A DNA stretch of 64,000 nucleotides from Bolinopsis microptera (GCF_026151205.1 NC_087082.1:16957401-17021400), one strand, 5' to 3'; positions 31,321 through 43,803 are shown, counted from the stretch's first letter. A program made the numbers and translations. Notes: generated from the sequence alone by a model not told the origin.

Positions 31321-34300
31321 ATGCTCCCTCAAAACTTGCCGTTATCAATACAAGCAGTAAACAGAGTTATAGTAAACAGATACGCTGTTTCTAAAAAGAT
31401 CGGAAATGGAACTTTTGGGACAGTTTTCTTGGTCGAGGACAATTTCAAGAACAAAGCAAAGTGAGTTTCGCTAGCTATGAAAGTCACACCCCCACTACTC
31501 TACATAGTTTATGCCATTCCAGCTCCTTCCTAGCCCCTGGCAAAATATTTCACATATTTTTGTGACACAAATTCCTGGCTCCGAACACTTGGAACATTGC
31601 CCAACTATACAGTACTGTATACTGTATACAGTACTGTATAGTACAGTACTGTATACAATATACACATTGCTTGTAATTACACACCACTAAGCATGCTGTA
31701 AACCTTATAGCCAGTATGTAGCAGTTACTATCGATTATCGTAACTAGCTGTCTATTTGAATATAAGATGAGTAATTAGCCATCGATTTGTGTATAGCTCT
31801 TGTTGTGCCACATTCTAGACATAATTCTTCACTTTGATACAAAGCTGCTTGATTCTTAGAACTAAGCTGTTTGATTCTTAGAACTATTAGAGTGCGAATT
31901 GTATCTAGAATACCATACATATCATGGCAAAATTTTGTGAAATGATCACAATATTATAATCTGATCCTGACTTTGTTTCAGGAAAGTGCTAAAAGAGATA
32001 TGCATCGGGGAGATGAACGAACACGAGACTCAGTCAGTCGACAGAGAAGCCAACTTACTTTCCAAGGTTTCAGTGATTGGCTGCTTTATTCGTGGCATTT
32101 TGCCATGTTATGACAGTTGTCATGTGTTGTTTATTAATTTCTGACGCATGGTCTTGTGGCTGTTCTTTGTTTCGATTGTTTTCTATTAATCTCAATTTTT
32201 TGAAGTATGGCATGTTCCGTATGGAACGCGCGAGCTATTACTTGTTTTTTGTACACGCTTGTGCAGAAAGGCTTAGTATTGGTGGCAGTCAGTGCGCCAG
32301 AAATCTTGATTTTGAAAATCATATGTTTTGTCAAATTCCGTCCTGATGACATAATTATACATGTAATAAATGGCATTTCGTGAATCACAATGGTGGATAA
32401 TTTACAATTATTTTTTAACTGACCTCATGTTTCAGTTAAATCATCACAATATCGTTCGGATGTTCGAGAGTTTCGTTAACGAGGAATCTTTTTACATTGT
32501 AATGGAATACTGTGAGGTAAGCCACAACAAATCAGCCTTCTCTTCTTTCAGGAAAATGTCTGTCAGGTTCTATACAAGGTTCCTGAGTCACTATCCTGAC
32601 CTACCTTACAATTTGTGTGCCCCAAGTCATAAGTGAAGGTTGATCATACAATAACCAACAATGTTATCCAAAATTTAAATATTGGATAGATCGTGTTGTC
32701 GTTGGCCGCGTGGCCTAATGGCTAAGGTAAGGCGCCTGTTTCCGGCGCAGGAGATTCCAGGTTCGAGTCCTTCAGTCCTGGCGTGGTCGGTTTTACGCCA
32801 AACAGCCGGGGGATTGTATGTCTGGAATATATTGGCTCTTTGATCTGACACGCATCACTACAATTAATGAGTTTTGTTTTGCTCCAACTTCTAGTAATTC
32901 TCATACCTCAGATGGGAGACTTGGACAGGGAACTGAAGATTTGGAAAACTAAAGGAGTTTTAGTCCCCCAGGACCAAACTTTGGACTGGTTTGTTCAGCT
33001 GATAATGGCGGTTCAATACATCCACTCTCAGAAAATGTTGCACCGTGACTTAAAGTGCAAGAACGTCTTCCTCACCAAAAACAAGACTGTTAAAGTTGGT
33101 GGGTGAAATTGTTTACTAATTTAATCGGCTACAACGTATATAAAAAGAAAATAATTTGATAGTAACGTATGAAGCTTTGTAAATACATTCAAAATGTTTA
33201 AAAACTGTAAAACTCGCAGGAGATTTCGGCATATCCCGCATCCTTACATCAACCGAGTACGCCAGCACATTTACTGGCACTCCTTACTATATGTCACCTG
33301 AGGTTATCAAACACGACGGCTACGGCAGCAAGAGTGATATTTGGTGAGTGTCCCCCCGCAACGGTTACAATCTGTGACTCAGTAGTCAAAAGTTACTTTG
33401 GCGTAATTATCCCTGCATTTTATAATGCCCCCGTATTAATAATTACATCTTCCTCGGTGGTAGGTCGCTGGGTGTGATTCTGTACGAGATATGCGAGTTA
33501 AAACGAGCGTTTGAAGGGAAGAACCTGATGAGTGTAATGATGAGGATCATCCAGGGTAAACTTCCCACTTTATCTTCTGAGCGGGGCCAGCTAGCTCCTA
33601 TCTTCATCAAGTTAGTACATTCTTGGGAATCTTATTAAGTTCAACCTGCTTTTTAACTGCTATTAAGCAAAAGTAGGCGTATGCAATTCTTGAGCTAGGC
33701 CAGGTTTGCTTTTAATTGCTTTAAAATCATTTAAATTAAGGTCTAAGGATTATCCTCTTATCAGGATGTTAACACAGGACCCCCACGAGCGTCCTTCCTC
33801 CTCCCAACTTCTCACTGAACCCATCATAGCTGCCCACGTGTCCTTACTCCGCAAACGTTTACACAGCAAGAAAAGGGAGCGGAATGTCAGTAGTGCTTCC
33901 TCTCAGACGAGTGTGGAGAGTGGAATAGGAAATAGGAAGATGACTGCTAGGGAACGGATGAGGTAACAATTGTTCGTGTAATTGAGCGGGACATCCTCTT
34001 TGAAAATAAAAGGACACTTTTAGATTTCTTACTCCGATACAATTTTAATTATATTTTATTATATGATCTGGTACATGTCAAGTTCATTCGAATTTGTTTA
34101 TTACTGTTACTGATAATATAACACGTAACCAGGCTAGAAAAGCAAAAGCGAGCAGACGAGTCTGCGGAGCAGCTACGCCACGCAGCAACAGAGAACTTTG
34201 CAGCTAACCGTGCACGAACCGCCGCGCGGAGGGAGAGGGAACACAACCGCCCTAATATCATTCAACAAAGCAGCCCTTCCCTCGGCCTCGAGATTAAGGC

Positions 34301-35816
34301 TATAAATCCTAGTAAGATAAATTGTGGATATAATCCTCATTTTCATAAAAAGCATTGTAAAACGGTAATTTATATCCAAACTATCCCAACCGTAGCATCT
34401 TCTACATAATTATACAATCATTTTAGCGATGAGTTCACTAAAAACAGTCGCCACTTCAATTACAATATTATTTCAGGTGTAATAAAGCACGACAGAGATT
34501 TCCGCTACAGTCCCAAATCCCAATCGCCCGGTTCGAATTCCCAATCCCCCAGCTCACGTCGACCTATGACTGCCATACACCCCGAACCACGTAAACGAGT
34601 ACCTACCCCCAAAATCGCTAAAAACGAAGTTGACCGCCAGCTTGAAGCGATCGAGAAGTCTTTAGAGTATGCAAAAGCGGAGTCACTATCCAAAGCCATC
34701 AGAGAGAGTCAGGGTCTGGGTAATGTGGTTGAGGTGGACGGTAATCCTGATAAAACTCCCGATTCAGATGAGGATGAACTCAAAGATAAAACCAGCACAC
34801 CCAGCCCAAATTCGTCCAACTCTAACTCTACAATAGACGATTTTGTAGGTCAGTTAGAGCAACACTGCAACAATTCTAGTAGCTCTCCCTCTGAGGACCC
34901 CTTGTTGTCACTTCACAAATCAGAGCAGCTCGCTTCCAGTGTAACCACTTCTGAGGACCCCTTGTTCCAAATCAAATCGGAGCTCCTAGCAACAGGAGCC
35001 AGTGCTGCAGAGCTCCTAGCGACAGGAGCCAGTGCTGCAGATCCCACTTCAAACACATTATCAGATAGTTCTGACAGTATCGAGGAGGCACTCTTGTTTG
35101 AGACTGCGGACGAGGTTTGCCTTCTCGACATCAGCAATCTGGAGATGACTTCAGTTTCTCAGATTCCCGAAAACGAGGATGACGCGAATACTTTTTATTC
35201 GTTTGAAGATTTTGAGGAAGAAGTCCAGCAGACACCCGACGAGGAACTGGAGTCTCCTATTTTTACTGACTCCAGACTTTTCAAACGAGCCTCGAGTCTT
35301 GATTTGAAGTCTAGAAAAACTGCCAGCCAGTTGCTTAACCTCAGCCTTCCTCTAAACTCTAATTCTGATCCTATGGCTAATTTTAACTTATCGGACATGT
35401 CGGATTTGCATTTATCAGATGTTTCACAAGCATCAGATCTAGATAGATCATTATCACACGTTTCCCAATCATCCGAACTGGACAGATCAAATGTCTTGGA
35501 CAGATCAGATCCCAATATTTCAAACACCTCAAACAAATCCGACTACACCAAATCTTCAACCATCGTGCTGCGAAGCGATAGAATCAGGACACTTCGTGCT
35601 AAATGTGAACAGAGACTGGGACCAAATCTTTTTAACAAGATATACTGTTACCTGGAGGACGCTAGGTTCGGGGAAGATATCGTGTCGGAAGAGATAATTG
35701 TTAGCACTCTGAGGAGTTGGGTTCCGGAGTTCACTTCCGACTGTTTTTCTGTTGATCAGCTCATTTATTTGGAGAAACAAGAAATGTTGGCCAGTAACAA
35801 ATTGGATATGTTGTAG
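31321..35816 (+). CDS. NEK11: NEK11-like NIMA-related serine/threonine kinase, nine exons
   Basis: Exons by splice sites and phase: 31321-31460, 31982-32066, 32436-32516, 32912-33098, 33220-33343, 33464-33610, 33765-33962, 34133-34311, 34477-35816; total 826 aa, all phases consistent. Kinase features: glycine loop GNGTFGTV (28-35), Lys in VLKE (51), HRDLKCKNV (146-154), DFG (166-168), GTPYYMSPE and [12 protein letters not shown]. After the kinase comes [17 protein letters not shown], close to the NEK11 motif after its kinase domain. The last ~75 residues ([20 protein letters not shown] to [16 protein letters not shown]) match the NEK11 C-terminal domain, so the assignment does not rest on the kinase alone. 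NEK11 acts in the DNA-damage checkpoint. The protein is longer than the human form (645 aa) because of a Ser/Asp-rich region in exon 9 holding a short [10 protein letters not shown] duplication. Confidence 0.92.
32703..32860 (+). repeat. tRNA-Arg(CCG)-derived SINE-like element
   Basis: The sequence from GGCCGCGTGGCCTAATGG onward is close to animal tRNA-Arg with anticodon CCG. Acceptor halves pair and the anticodon stem-loop is intact. The D-arm region has about 5 extra bases (TAAGG doubled), and about 8 extra bases sit in the T-arm after GGTTCGAGT. These insertions make a working tRNA unlikely, while A- and B-box-like promoters remain. A non-tRNA tail follows, as in SINEs. It lies in the third intron of NEK11. 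Confidence 0.6.
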
Positions 35817-36934
35817 TTAAAAGTAGTGTTTAGGATGGAATTGTGTAAATAGCACTGTTAACTTTTCTTATCAATAACTTAAAAATCCGAATACAGCAGG
35901 TTGTGAGGTTGTGTAGGTAAATATTTTTAGATGACAGAACTTTAAACTTTGACAGAATTTTGAATGACAGATATTATAGCAGAGCATGTTTAAATAGTGG
36001 ATTTGTTTCTGTTGAGCAGAAAATTGTAAATTGTAAGATTAATTTCTGTGAAGAATAGGGTTTTGCAGTGTAAACAGTAACTTTGATTTATCAAAATAGA
36101 GGTATATTTTATAAATGTATAAACCAACTACATTTTAATTTTACGTTTATCACATCATTATATTATTATGTAACTGTGTATAGATAATCATCACAAATGT
36201 AAATAAGCGTTGAATTTTATAATTTTCTCGATCACGTAATATTGATGATAGAATTCGATTCCAATGGTTACCTATGGTTATGGTATTGCGGCGTCCCATT
36301 AAGTAAAATGATCCGAATCTTAACTAATCTTCCAGCAAAGCTCAACTATTCTTTGTTTTTAAACCGGAACTCGTGATTTGAGAATGAGCCGAGATGGAAG
36401 ACGTTTCATAATTGGATATTAAAGGTTATCTTTTCTGAGTATGGATTGTTATTGGTATTTCTTGTCCAGCTTTTGATTTACAACTGCAACTGTGACCTGA
36501 TCATCTGTTGTTTCTGTCTAGTTCCAGTCCTAAGATAATTTATTGGATACTGAACTTGAAAATAATGACGGTTTTGAAAAACTGCACTTTTGAGCAGACA
36601 GTAGACACACATATTCGTTGTGACAATTTAAAACTCAATAAGTAATAAATCTTAAACTTCAGAACTTCTGGTTAGTTACGGCCAAGTGTCAAAACAAGCA
36701 TGTGTCCTCTATTTGCTTCAACTTATCAGTTATCTCGCACAAAATGTAATTAAAATCACAACTCAATTAATCATCCAACTAATCACTTAATTGATCATCA
36801 AACTAATCACTTGATTGATCGCCCAACTAATCACTTAATTAATCACCCAACTAATCACTTAATTAATCATCCAACTAATCACTTAATTGATCACTAGACA
36901 GTAATGATAATAATTAACTATTAACTAGACAGTA
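35817..36934. other. NEK11 3' region and upstream of HAUS7
   Basis: AT-rich non-coding DNA. An AATAAA within AAGTAATAAATC near 36643 could serve NEK11 but is distant. A 24-bp minisatellite (36781-36897) precedes HAUS7. No other feature is seen. Confidence 0.45.
36781..36897. repeat. 24-bp minisatellite, about five copies
   Basis: Imperfect copies of a 24-bp unit starting AATCACTTAATTGATCATC, differing by single substitutions. The array ends about 40 bp before the HAUS7 start codon, so it may fall in the promoter or 5'UTR. Confidence 0.9.
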
Positions 36935-39900
36935 ATGACGGATACAGTGGACTACAGTTACTACCGGGACACGCTAGAGGGGTTGGGGTGTCCTTACATC
37001 AGTGCTCTAGACAACGAGTCTCTCAAAGAACTTCTTTTCAGGTTACTTGTTATTATGTTATGTAATATTATATTACTAATATAACGTTATATTATAGATT
37101 ACTTTTATAGAGTAATATATTATTCAACTAATTCGAGGTTTTCATCTAGAATTTCAACTAATTCTTCATTATGGAGTACACCTGGTTAAACGCTTCCATC
37201 CCATTACATAATGCTCAATAATTGTTATAGATTTGCAGTTTTGTACTTAGTGTAAAACTAATTACTATGATATATCGCTAAATTATCTGCAATATTACCT
37301 CATCAAACGGAGGTTTGACTGTACAGTAAAACAGGGGTGATTTTCTTCATGAGGGGGCCAAAATCTTACTAGACATTAGAGTTAGCACGCGCTTTGGCCG
37401 CAGCATGATTTTCAAAAACAGCAAAACGTTCAGTGTCAACCATAGTGTAGTGCCTGTAAAAACTTTTAAGTTTATCGAACGATGGCCTAAGAAAATAAAT
37501 ATTTCGGGGGAAAATGACATCTTGAAAATTTAGTATTTTTCAAGAATAAAATACGGCTTGTATCGCACGTACTTATCCGACTGCTTGTATCGTGTACGTA
37601 TTTGTCCCCCGGTACGATACGTATTTCTCCTCTTATATCATGATAGCATGATTAGGGTAGCATGAAACGTAGAGAAAAGTGTTTTCTAGGGACAAAAGTC
37701 AAGGGGGGGGGGGGGGGGGGGGGGGGGTCAGGCCATGATTACGTAATATTTCTGTCAGGAGCTGAGGGGGGTTGGGTCTTGATTACGGTTGATTACGGAG
37801 GGGTGGAGGGGATAGAAATTGCTAAAATATTGATTACGTAACATGTGAACGACCCCTTACGCTGACGACTGTAATCTCCCCACAGAGCAGGAGAAGCCAG
37901 ACTGAGGTTCTTTACGTGGCTGATCAGTAAACTGTCTCCCCACATCGACACGGAGCTGAACAGTCCTGTCCTCTCCGCCCATGTCAAGGACTCAAAGATT
38001 CAGAGGTATGCTATGTTGTATTATTTAGTGGTACTCAATTGTGTTCATATGTGTTTAATTTTATCATGTTAATACATGTTTTACTTTTTGATAGCTCGAA
38101 ATGAGCTTATCGTTAAAATTATTGAACCGTCTTTATTGGATATGGGGTATTCATAAGCAAAGATATGACAAAAAACTGTTTTTCGGTTAAAATAGGGAAA
38201 ATAACTATTTACTATAATATTTAAAGTAACAAAATTTACCGAAAGTCCAAATGAGTTAAAATTGAACATTCGTCATAAAGTTATAACTATGGGAACTTAA
38301 AATTAAAATCTCATATCTAATCGCTATTATTAGGGTTAAAAAACTATTTAATATTTTTCAAGAAAAAGTAGAAATTAAACCGTAATGTATCATGTATTAA
38401 TTAAGTAGCGTATCCAGTCATATTTCTTCCAGTAAAACCAAGAAGTCCATTTCTCTGCTCCAGAACAATTTACCTCACTCCTCGTCAGTGTTGCAGTGGT
38501 GTTTTGACAGATGGGCTATCAGAGCATCATCTAGGAGATGTCCACGGAATTCTGCGAGTTGTTCCCAACGGTCTCGTAGGTCCTCCAGCAGCTCCGTTGT
38601 TACTTCCTAAATGTTATCTCGTTAGATTTGGCGCATTACGGCATTATTTTGGTCTTGAAATGAATCTACAAATGGTTCAGCTGTATTACATCCTTTAGGG
38701 ATCTGTAACCGATTCAATCTAAATGCCAATACAATATCTACATGTTAGAAACGTTAAACATTGCTAATTATCACCTACTTGCAGACCTAAACTTACCATT
38801 CCCGTCTAGCATGATATTCTCACCTTGTTGTAATAGTCGGACAATTGAAGGAGTCCCCATCGGTTGTTGCATGTCTCCACAGCCTCTGCAGTAGGTTGTG
38901 AAGTAGGGGGCGGTGCTGTGGTCGTCCTGGTAACTTCGTGAGTGTGGGCAGAGCATGTCAAGTTGAACTTAACAACGTTGCCGTGCCTCTCTGTTTCGTC
39001 ACCCAGTAGCGTGGTCCATGACAGAAAGTTATCTTCAGCTAGAGATTCCTCGTAGCTGGAGCAGATACCAGAGCTGTACATACCAGCTACTTCCTCGTCA
39101 GATAATCTGCGTTTGAAAATGTTCAACTTTGCTAGTTCCCCTGCGAACGATTTTCCTGAGTAGAAATCTGTATCAAACGGGGATCTATGATGATGCTGTC
39201 CAATTACAATAGCTCTTTTATTTATGTCAAACTTTCTTCCTGACGATGTTGTTCTTGTTCCAACCTTCTGTCCGTTATAGTAGAGTGATTTAGTCCTGCT
39301 ACTAAAGGTCCAGGTCAGGCACACGTGGTACCATTGGGAGTGGACTGGAGTCACATTGTGAGGAGCCATTGTTAATAGATAGGCCCAGACCAAGTTATCA
39401 GAAAGGGTTATCTCGTCACGGTTTATGGTTCTATAGTGAAGTATACATCCTGTGCGACTCTCTGGACTAAGTTGTTTAACCCACGAGCAGAGAGATAAGC
39501 TTTCCTCCAATGGTGCCATGTTGGGACTTAGCATGATGTAACTCGTCAGATCATCTCCAAATCTTAGAGCTATGTTGGGGTCGTGGCAGAACACTGTTGT
39601 TATCATGACTATCAATGGCAGCAGCCTCAGGGTGACCATTTTATTTCCAGCCTAGAAAACGATTTACGGATCACTATAGAACGAAAGAGATTTGAACTAA
39701 GGTATATGATAAATCAATCAACTTTACTCACTAAAGTTTGTACGACGAATGTGTGATAACTGTTTATCCACGATTATCAAATCCAATTAATCATTAGGTT
39801 AAGAAATGACACGTCGAGAAATTTAAATCCTTCTGTTAACCATAATGAATTTAAAATTCGATGTTTTAAACTTTGCCTCAAATGTACAGCATTATAGAAG

Positions 39901-41499
39901 AGAAGATTTTGTGTGGGAAGTATGAGACAGATGAAGGATGGAGTATGTTCAGAAATAACACAATATCATTTAAAGGAACGGCTAACAGTTGTAAAATAAG
40001 AAGCAATGTGTTCTTACAGCCTCCTTATACAATCTGATACATTTTAATGATCCTGCACTAGCACCACCCTTCTCAAATTCCACAATTTAACATCACTCAT
40101 CCAATTTAAACATTAATGAATCGCCACTAAGACTCAACCCCCAAAATGAACCCCTCCCCCACAGGTTACTAAAAGTGTGCTCTGGTCTGGGACTCTGCGG
40201 ACGAAACGACTACGAGATAATCCAGGGTAACTGCTCGGTAAAGCGCCAGAGCAGGTTCTACACACGGGCTCTGGAGATGTTGAGTGTGTCAGGTGGTACA
40301 CCACGTGACCCCAACCTCTCCCACGATAAGAACAGTGTTAACTTGTGTAATAACACCTCCCGGGATTGTTTCTCTTTGGTGGATGGTCTGGTCAACTCTA
40401 GCAACTTCAAGGACCTGTTTAGGACGGATCTTGATGTTTTTCCTGCTAGTTTGATGTGTTTTAATAAAACGGGAAAGAAAACTCAGCCTTCTGAGGAGAA
40501 ACTCCTGGTAGGGAACTTTTAGTATTATACTCATTACTCTTATGTTTCTATCCCGAAAACGGCCTACGCTTATTCTGTTTCAGTTGTATTAGTAGCACTG
40601 ATAATATGCTCCAAACTGCAGATCAGTTCAATCTCAAACAAATCGGAATCTTTCGAGGTTTAATTTAGTCCGGCTAAAGATGCTGTGGCATTAAAATCCA
40701 GCATTTGGCCGGTCTGGTGCTGGATTAGCCGTATTATTATAGTAGCTTTATTTAAATCAATAACATATACTGTAAAATGTAAGATTATCATTTTAATAAA
40801 CTGCTTTTAAGCCTATATCAGCCACAACCCATTCTCCACCAGGACCGCTCAGGAAAGCTGGCAGAAGAACTGGAAACAATCCAAGAAAAGCTATCAGCAA
40901 TCCAAAACGAACACCCATCATACGAGGAACTGGACAGCGAGAGATTAGTAGGACACAAGAAAACCTTAACTAATACTTTGGGAACGTTAAGTCAGATAAT
41001 TGGGACGTTTAGCGGCTGTTACAATGAGGAGTTTAAACACTGGGCTCATAGGCCTGCTGTTGATATTAACGACATCGGTGAGTATCTTTTATGCCAATAT
41101 TTCTAGTAGATAATATATCAAATTGAGTGGCACCAATGGTGCACTTAATTGAATATACAAAGATAATTACGATTATTCGGACTATAATTTCAGTCTACAG
41201 TATTCTTAGTTGTCATATAGATCTTCACCATACAATAAGAATCTACGATACAGGACAAGATTACCAAAAGTAAATGTTAAATAATTTCAGGTCCCCTATG
41301 TAAACAACTGGACGAACAGCTAAGCAAAGTATTAAAGTTCCTGGAGAACGTCAAAGAGTTCAACTCGAGTGTGGACTATATCGAGAGTGTAGATTTAAAC
41401 CAAAAGTTAATACCTGTTTTACCACAAACTGATATTCACGAGTTGTCTGAACGGTTACGGACCTTGAGAGAGCAGGTCGAATTCACTGGGGTGGCGTGA
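36935..41499 (+). CDS. HAUS7: HAUS7-like augmin complex subunit, five exons
   Basis: Exons: 36935-37041, 37886-38005, 40165-40507, 40843-41077, 41291-41499; phases join to 337 aa (human HAUS7 has 368). The N-terminus (LEGLGCPYISALDNESLKEL, then ARLRFFTWLISKL) matches the HAUS7 start, where NCPFL and EILEWM occupy the same places. Exon 3 has LLKVCSGLGLCG and a DLFRTDLDVFPASL segment like the HAUS7 DPWPLD region. Exon 4 is a coiled coil (KLAEELETIQEKL), also in the right place. HAUS7 belongs to augmin, which recruits gamma-tubulin to spindle microtubules for branching nucleation. Intron 2 (2.2 kb) holds a complete minus-strand gene, and intron 1 holds a MITE. The family is fast-evolving, so this is a positional-pattern match rather than high identity. 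Confidence 0.78.
37690..37857. mobile_element. MITE related to the right end of the 6.3-kb foldback element
   Basis: In HAUS7 intron 1. It ends GATTACGTAACATGTGAACG followed by ACCCCTTA, nearly the same as the terminus at 61645-61671, and shares internal GATTACGGAGGGG blocks. The left side runs into a G homopolymer (37706 onward, about 25 G), so its left boundary is unclear. No coding potential is seen. Confidence 0.6.
38475..39639 (-). CDS. Secreted pentraxin/LamG-fold protein nested in HAUS7
   Basis: Two exons on the minus strand: 39639-38824 (272 codons) and 38606-38475 (43 codons plus stop), joined in phase 0 at AACAAG|GTGAGA and a TTTAG acceptor. The 315-aa product starts with a hydrophobic signal peptide (MVTLRLLPLIVMITTVFC). 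A concanavalin-like domain follows: IALRFGDDLTSYIMLSP, LCSWVKQL, WYHVCLTWTF (close to the pentraxin signature HxCxSW), SLYYNGQKV, AGELAKLNIFKRRLSDEEV. Pentraxins and LamG proteins bind glycans or lipids outside the cell, often calcium-dependently. The short second exon is acidic and helix-prone. It lies wholly inside HAUS7 intron 2. A CTAG acceptor-like site lies about 12 bases before the ATG. Confidence 0.8.
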
Positions 41500-41669
41500 A
41501 CTTTACTGGCACCTGTCTCATTACACATTCCAAGTCTATGATACATTTTCTGTTCTGTTCGAGATGTAGGGTATTGAAGTTGCAAAGATGTAATCTTATG
41601 TTACGTTATCTAACGGTCCATCCTTTATTTTATCTGATTATTTGACCCACTTAGTTTTAGAATGCGGAA

Positions 41670-41675
41670 AATAAA
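41670..41675 (+). terminator. Poly(A) signal for HAUS7
   Basis: AATAAA 171 bases after the HAUS7 stop, the first such hexamer downstream on the plus strand that I found. Confidence 0.55.
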
Positions 41676-42149
41676 ATGGTATATTAATATAACTCTCGAT
41701 ATACATTGATGTCTCAGGATGGCCTTTTCTGTGTTATTTGGTGGTTATTTCTAAATAGATTATAGAGTAGCCCAATTATTTATATTTGAAATCATGGTTT
41801 TAATATGCTATGATTATGACAAGTTTTATTACATTTTACCCGATTGTAATTTTCATTGTTATTTTACAGTTTTTTGCCTGTTAGAAGAAAAACGGGTTTT
41901 TATTTGTTCAGTGTTGGTTCACAGTTGGTTTACAAATGGTAAAAATTTGATTGGAATGTATTAGAAATAAGAAATGGAAGATGCTGACGATGCACGATTA
42001 TCCAGTGCCTATAAATAGATATTATTATTAGTAGATACTCCAGCTCCATTCAGCATTGATTATGATTTATGATGTCCGTCATTATCCCTGCAACGAATAC
42101 AAAATAAAATGACAGAATGTGTCCGTGTGAGATGTTACCTGGGGACCCT

Positions 42150-43197
42150 TGTCATACGTTGTATGACCCGCCGCGCACGAGTGCGCGGCTCCCCCTGTAT
42201 CGTCGAAACTGTACAGGGGTAGAGTGAAGCGACCGTGGGGGTCACCACGTGATACAAGGGGACCCCAGGCAATTATGTTCGGCGGAATGACATGCTGAGC
42301 GCCGCCTTGTATCACGTCGTGACCACCATTGTCGTTTCACTGGGTATCGTGGCGAAACCCAGCCGCGCACTCGTGCGCGGCAGGTCTACAACGTGTGACA
42401 AGCGGCCGCACAGTAATATATTTAAGTGAAATGCATTCCGGCCTAGTTGCTAGTATTGAATCACGGTACAAAAGAGGGTCTTGCATAGCAAACAACTTGG
42501 TTTCTCTAATACATGTACAGTTGTAGGATTATAACCTATCAAGACGCGCGCCGAGTACAGTTGAACTTGGCGAATGTTACTCGTCTACATTTCTTCGAAG
42601 TAGCCCGCGGCAGCCCACACCGCTTTCTTCTCAAAATCATGAGGCTACGAAGTAGCGCGCGCCGGGCCAAACTAGTCGTGCGTCGACCATTGAACTCGTT
42701 TATTTTTTATGATTGACGCACGACGGTCATGAACAATTATTTCATAAAAATTCACTCGTTAATCTTTGATCTCTCAGTTGTCCATTGTTAATTGCGTAAC
42801 CCGGCGCGCGCTACTTCGAAGAAATTTAGACGAGTAACAACAATCATGAATCAAATTTTACAGCTGATACTCATGAATATTTGTTTTGGCACGCACGCGT
42901 CGATACAGCAGTAGATTAAAAAATAAATTACAACTCTGTTGTATTTGGTTGTATTTTGAATATACTACAGCATACACAATACGGTGTTTGATACATAACA
43001 CGTTGTACGTCCCTCTTCTTTCCCGTACAGTTTTTCTACAAAAAAGCCTTGTAGGATTTTCCTCCTACTACCAATCATGTTGTCATACGTTGTATGACCC
43101 GCCGCGCACGAGTGCGCGGCTCCCCTGTATCGTATAAACTCTACAGGCGTTCCACTATTATATAGTGAAACGACGATGGGGGTCACGACGTGATACA
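42150..43197. repeat. Three copies of a GC-rich hairpin repeat
   Basis: Copies at about 42150-42265 (+), 42305-42405 (inverted) and 43080-43197 (+). Each carries the self-complementary core CCGCGCACGAGTGCGCGG and an outer pair resembling GGGGGTCACGACGTGATACAA. The first two face each other, making a larger inverted repeat. No coding sequence is seen. Confidence 0.7.
42525..42900. repeat. Copy of the GCGCGCGC interspersed repeat family
   Basis: It shares with 10060-10390, 11260-11330, 58280-58870 and 59090-59170 the motifs ACTCGTCTAAATTTCTTCGA, CGAAGTAGCGCGCGCCGGGC and a GTAGG..CCTATC block before GACGCGCGCCGAGT. No target duplication or terminal repeat could be fixed. Confidence 0.65.
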
Positions 43198-43803
43198 ACA
43201 ATCATGCTGGTCTTTGAAATTAAATGACTTTTTACTGTGTTCTCCCCACTTATCTCCTTGTCACTTCATTCCCCTTCAGCTTCTCATTCATCTGCCTCAT
43301 CTTCTGGATCTCATTAATTTTAGTTTCGTTGAGTTTCAAACAATATATACAATAAATTAAATCAAGTGATGCAATTGGCAAAGCACAATGATAAATCACG
43401 AGCAATTATAAATCTCAGCTATCCCTCACAGCTTTATTCCTGATCCTCAGGGATCACATTACATTGAAGAAGACACTGGCAACTGGATATAGGGATGGTA
43501 CATGCCTTTTTTCCCTTCCCACGTACACCTCTTACTGCTACCGGCACACTCCTTATTATATTCTGGCTGTAATCCTCCTGTAATCCTCCTTCTATTTGTC
43601 TTGACGGCTTTCAATGCAGCGAGTAAAAAACTTATTGTTTCATTGAAAACTTATTGTTTCATTGAATTAGCACATCACAATACATAGGTAACAAAAATAT
43701 GGTTGAAGAAATTGTGAAATTCTTGAAAATTGAATACCCTTGAAAATTAAACGGTCCATTTTCTGGAAGTATTAAGAGTAATTTTCTTTAATTGTTTTAA
43801 TAC

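Noticed and set aside
31610-31675. Cluster of TATACAGTACTGTATA palindromes in NEK11 intron 1
   Set aside because: Looks like local simple-sequence expansion; no sign of a regulatory operator or mobile ends.
32077-32388. Open frames on both strands in NEK11 intron 2
   Set aside because: They lie between well-supported exons 2 and 3 and show no known domain.
32703-32790. Functional tRNA-Arg gene
   Set aside because: Extra bases in the D-arm and T-arm regions break the normal fold.
38433-38700. Possible HAUS7 exon on the plus strand after a TTCCAG acceptor
   Set aside because: The frame ends in low-complexity Arg/Ser and the exon 2 to 40165 join is in phase and matches HAUS7. The minus strand at this place encodes the last exon of the nested gene.
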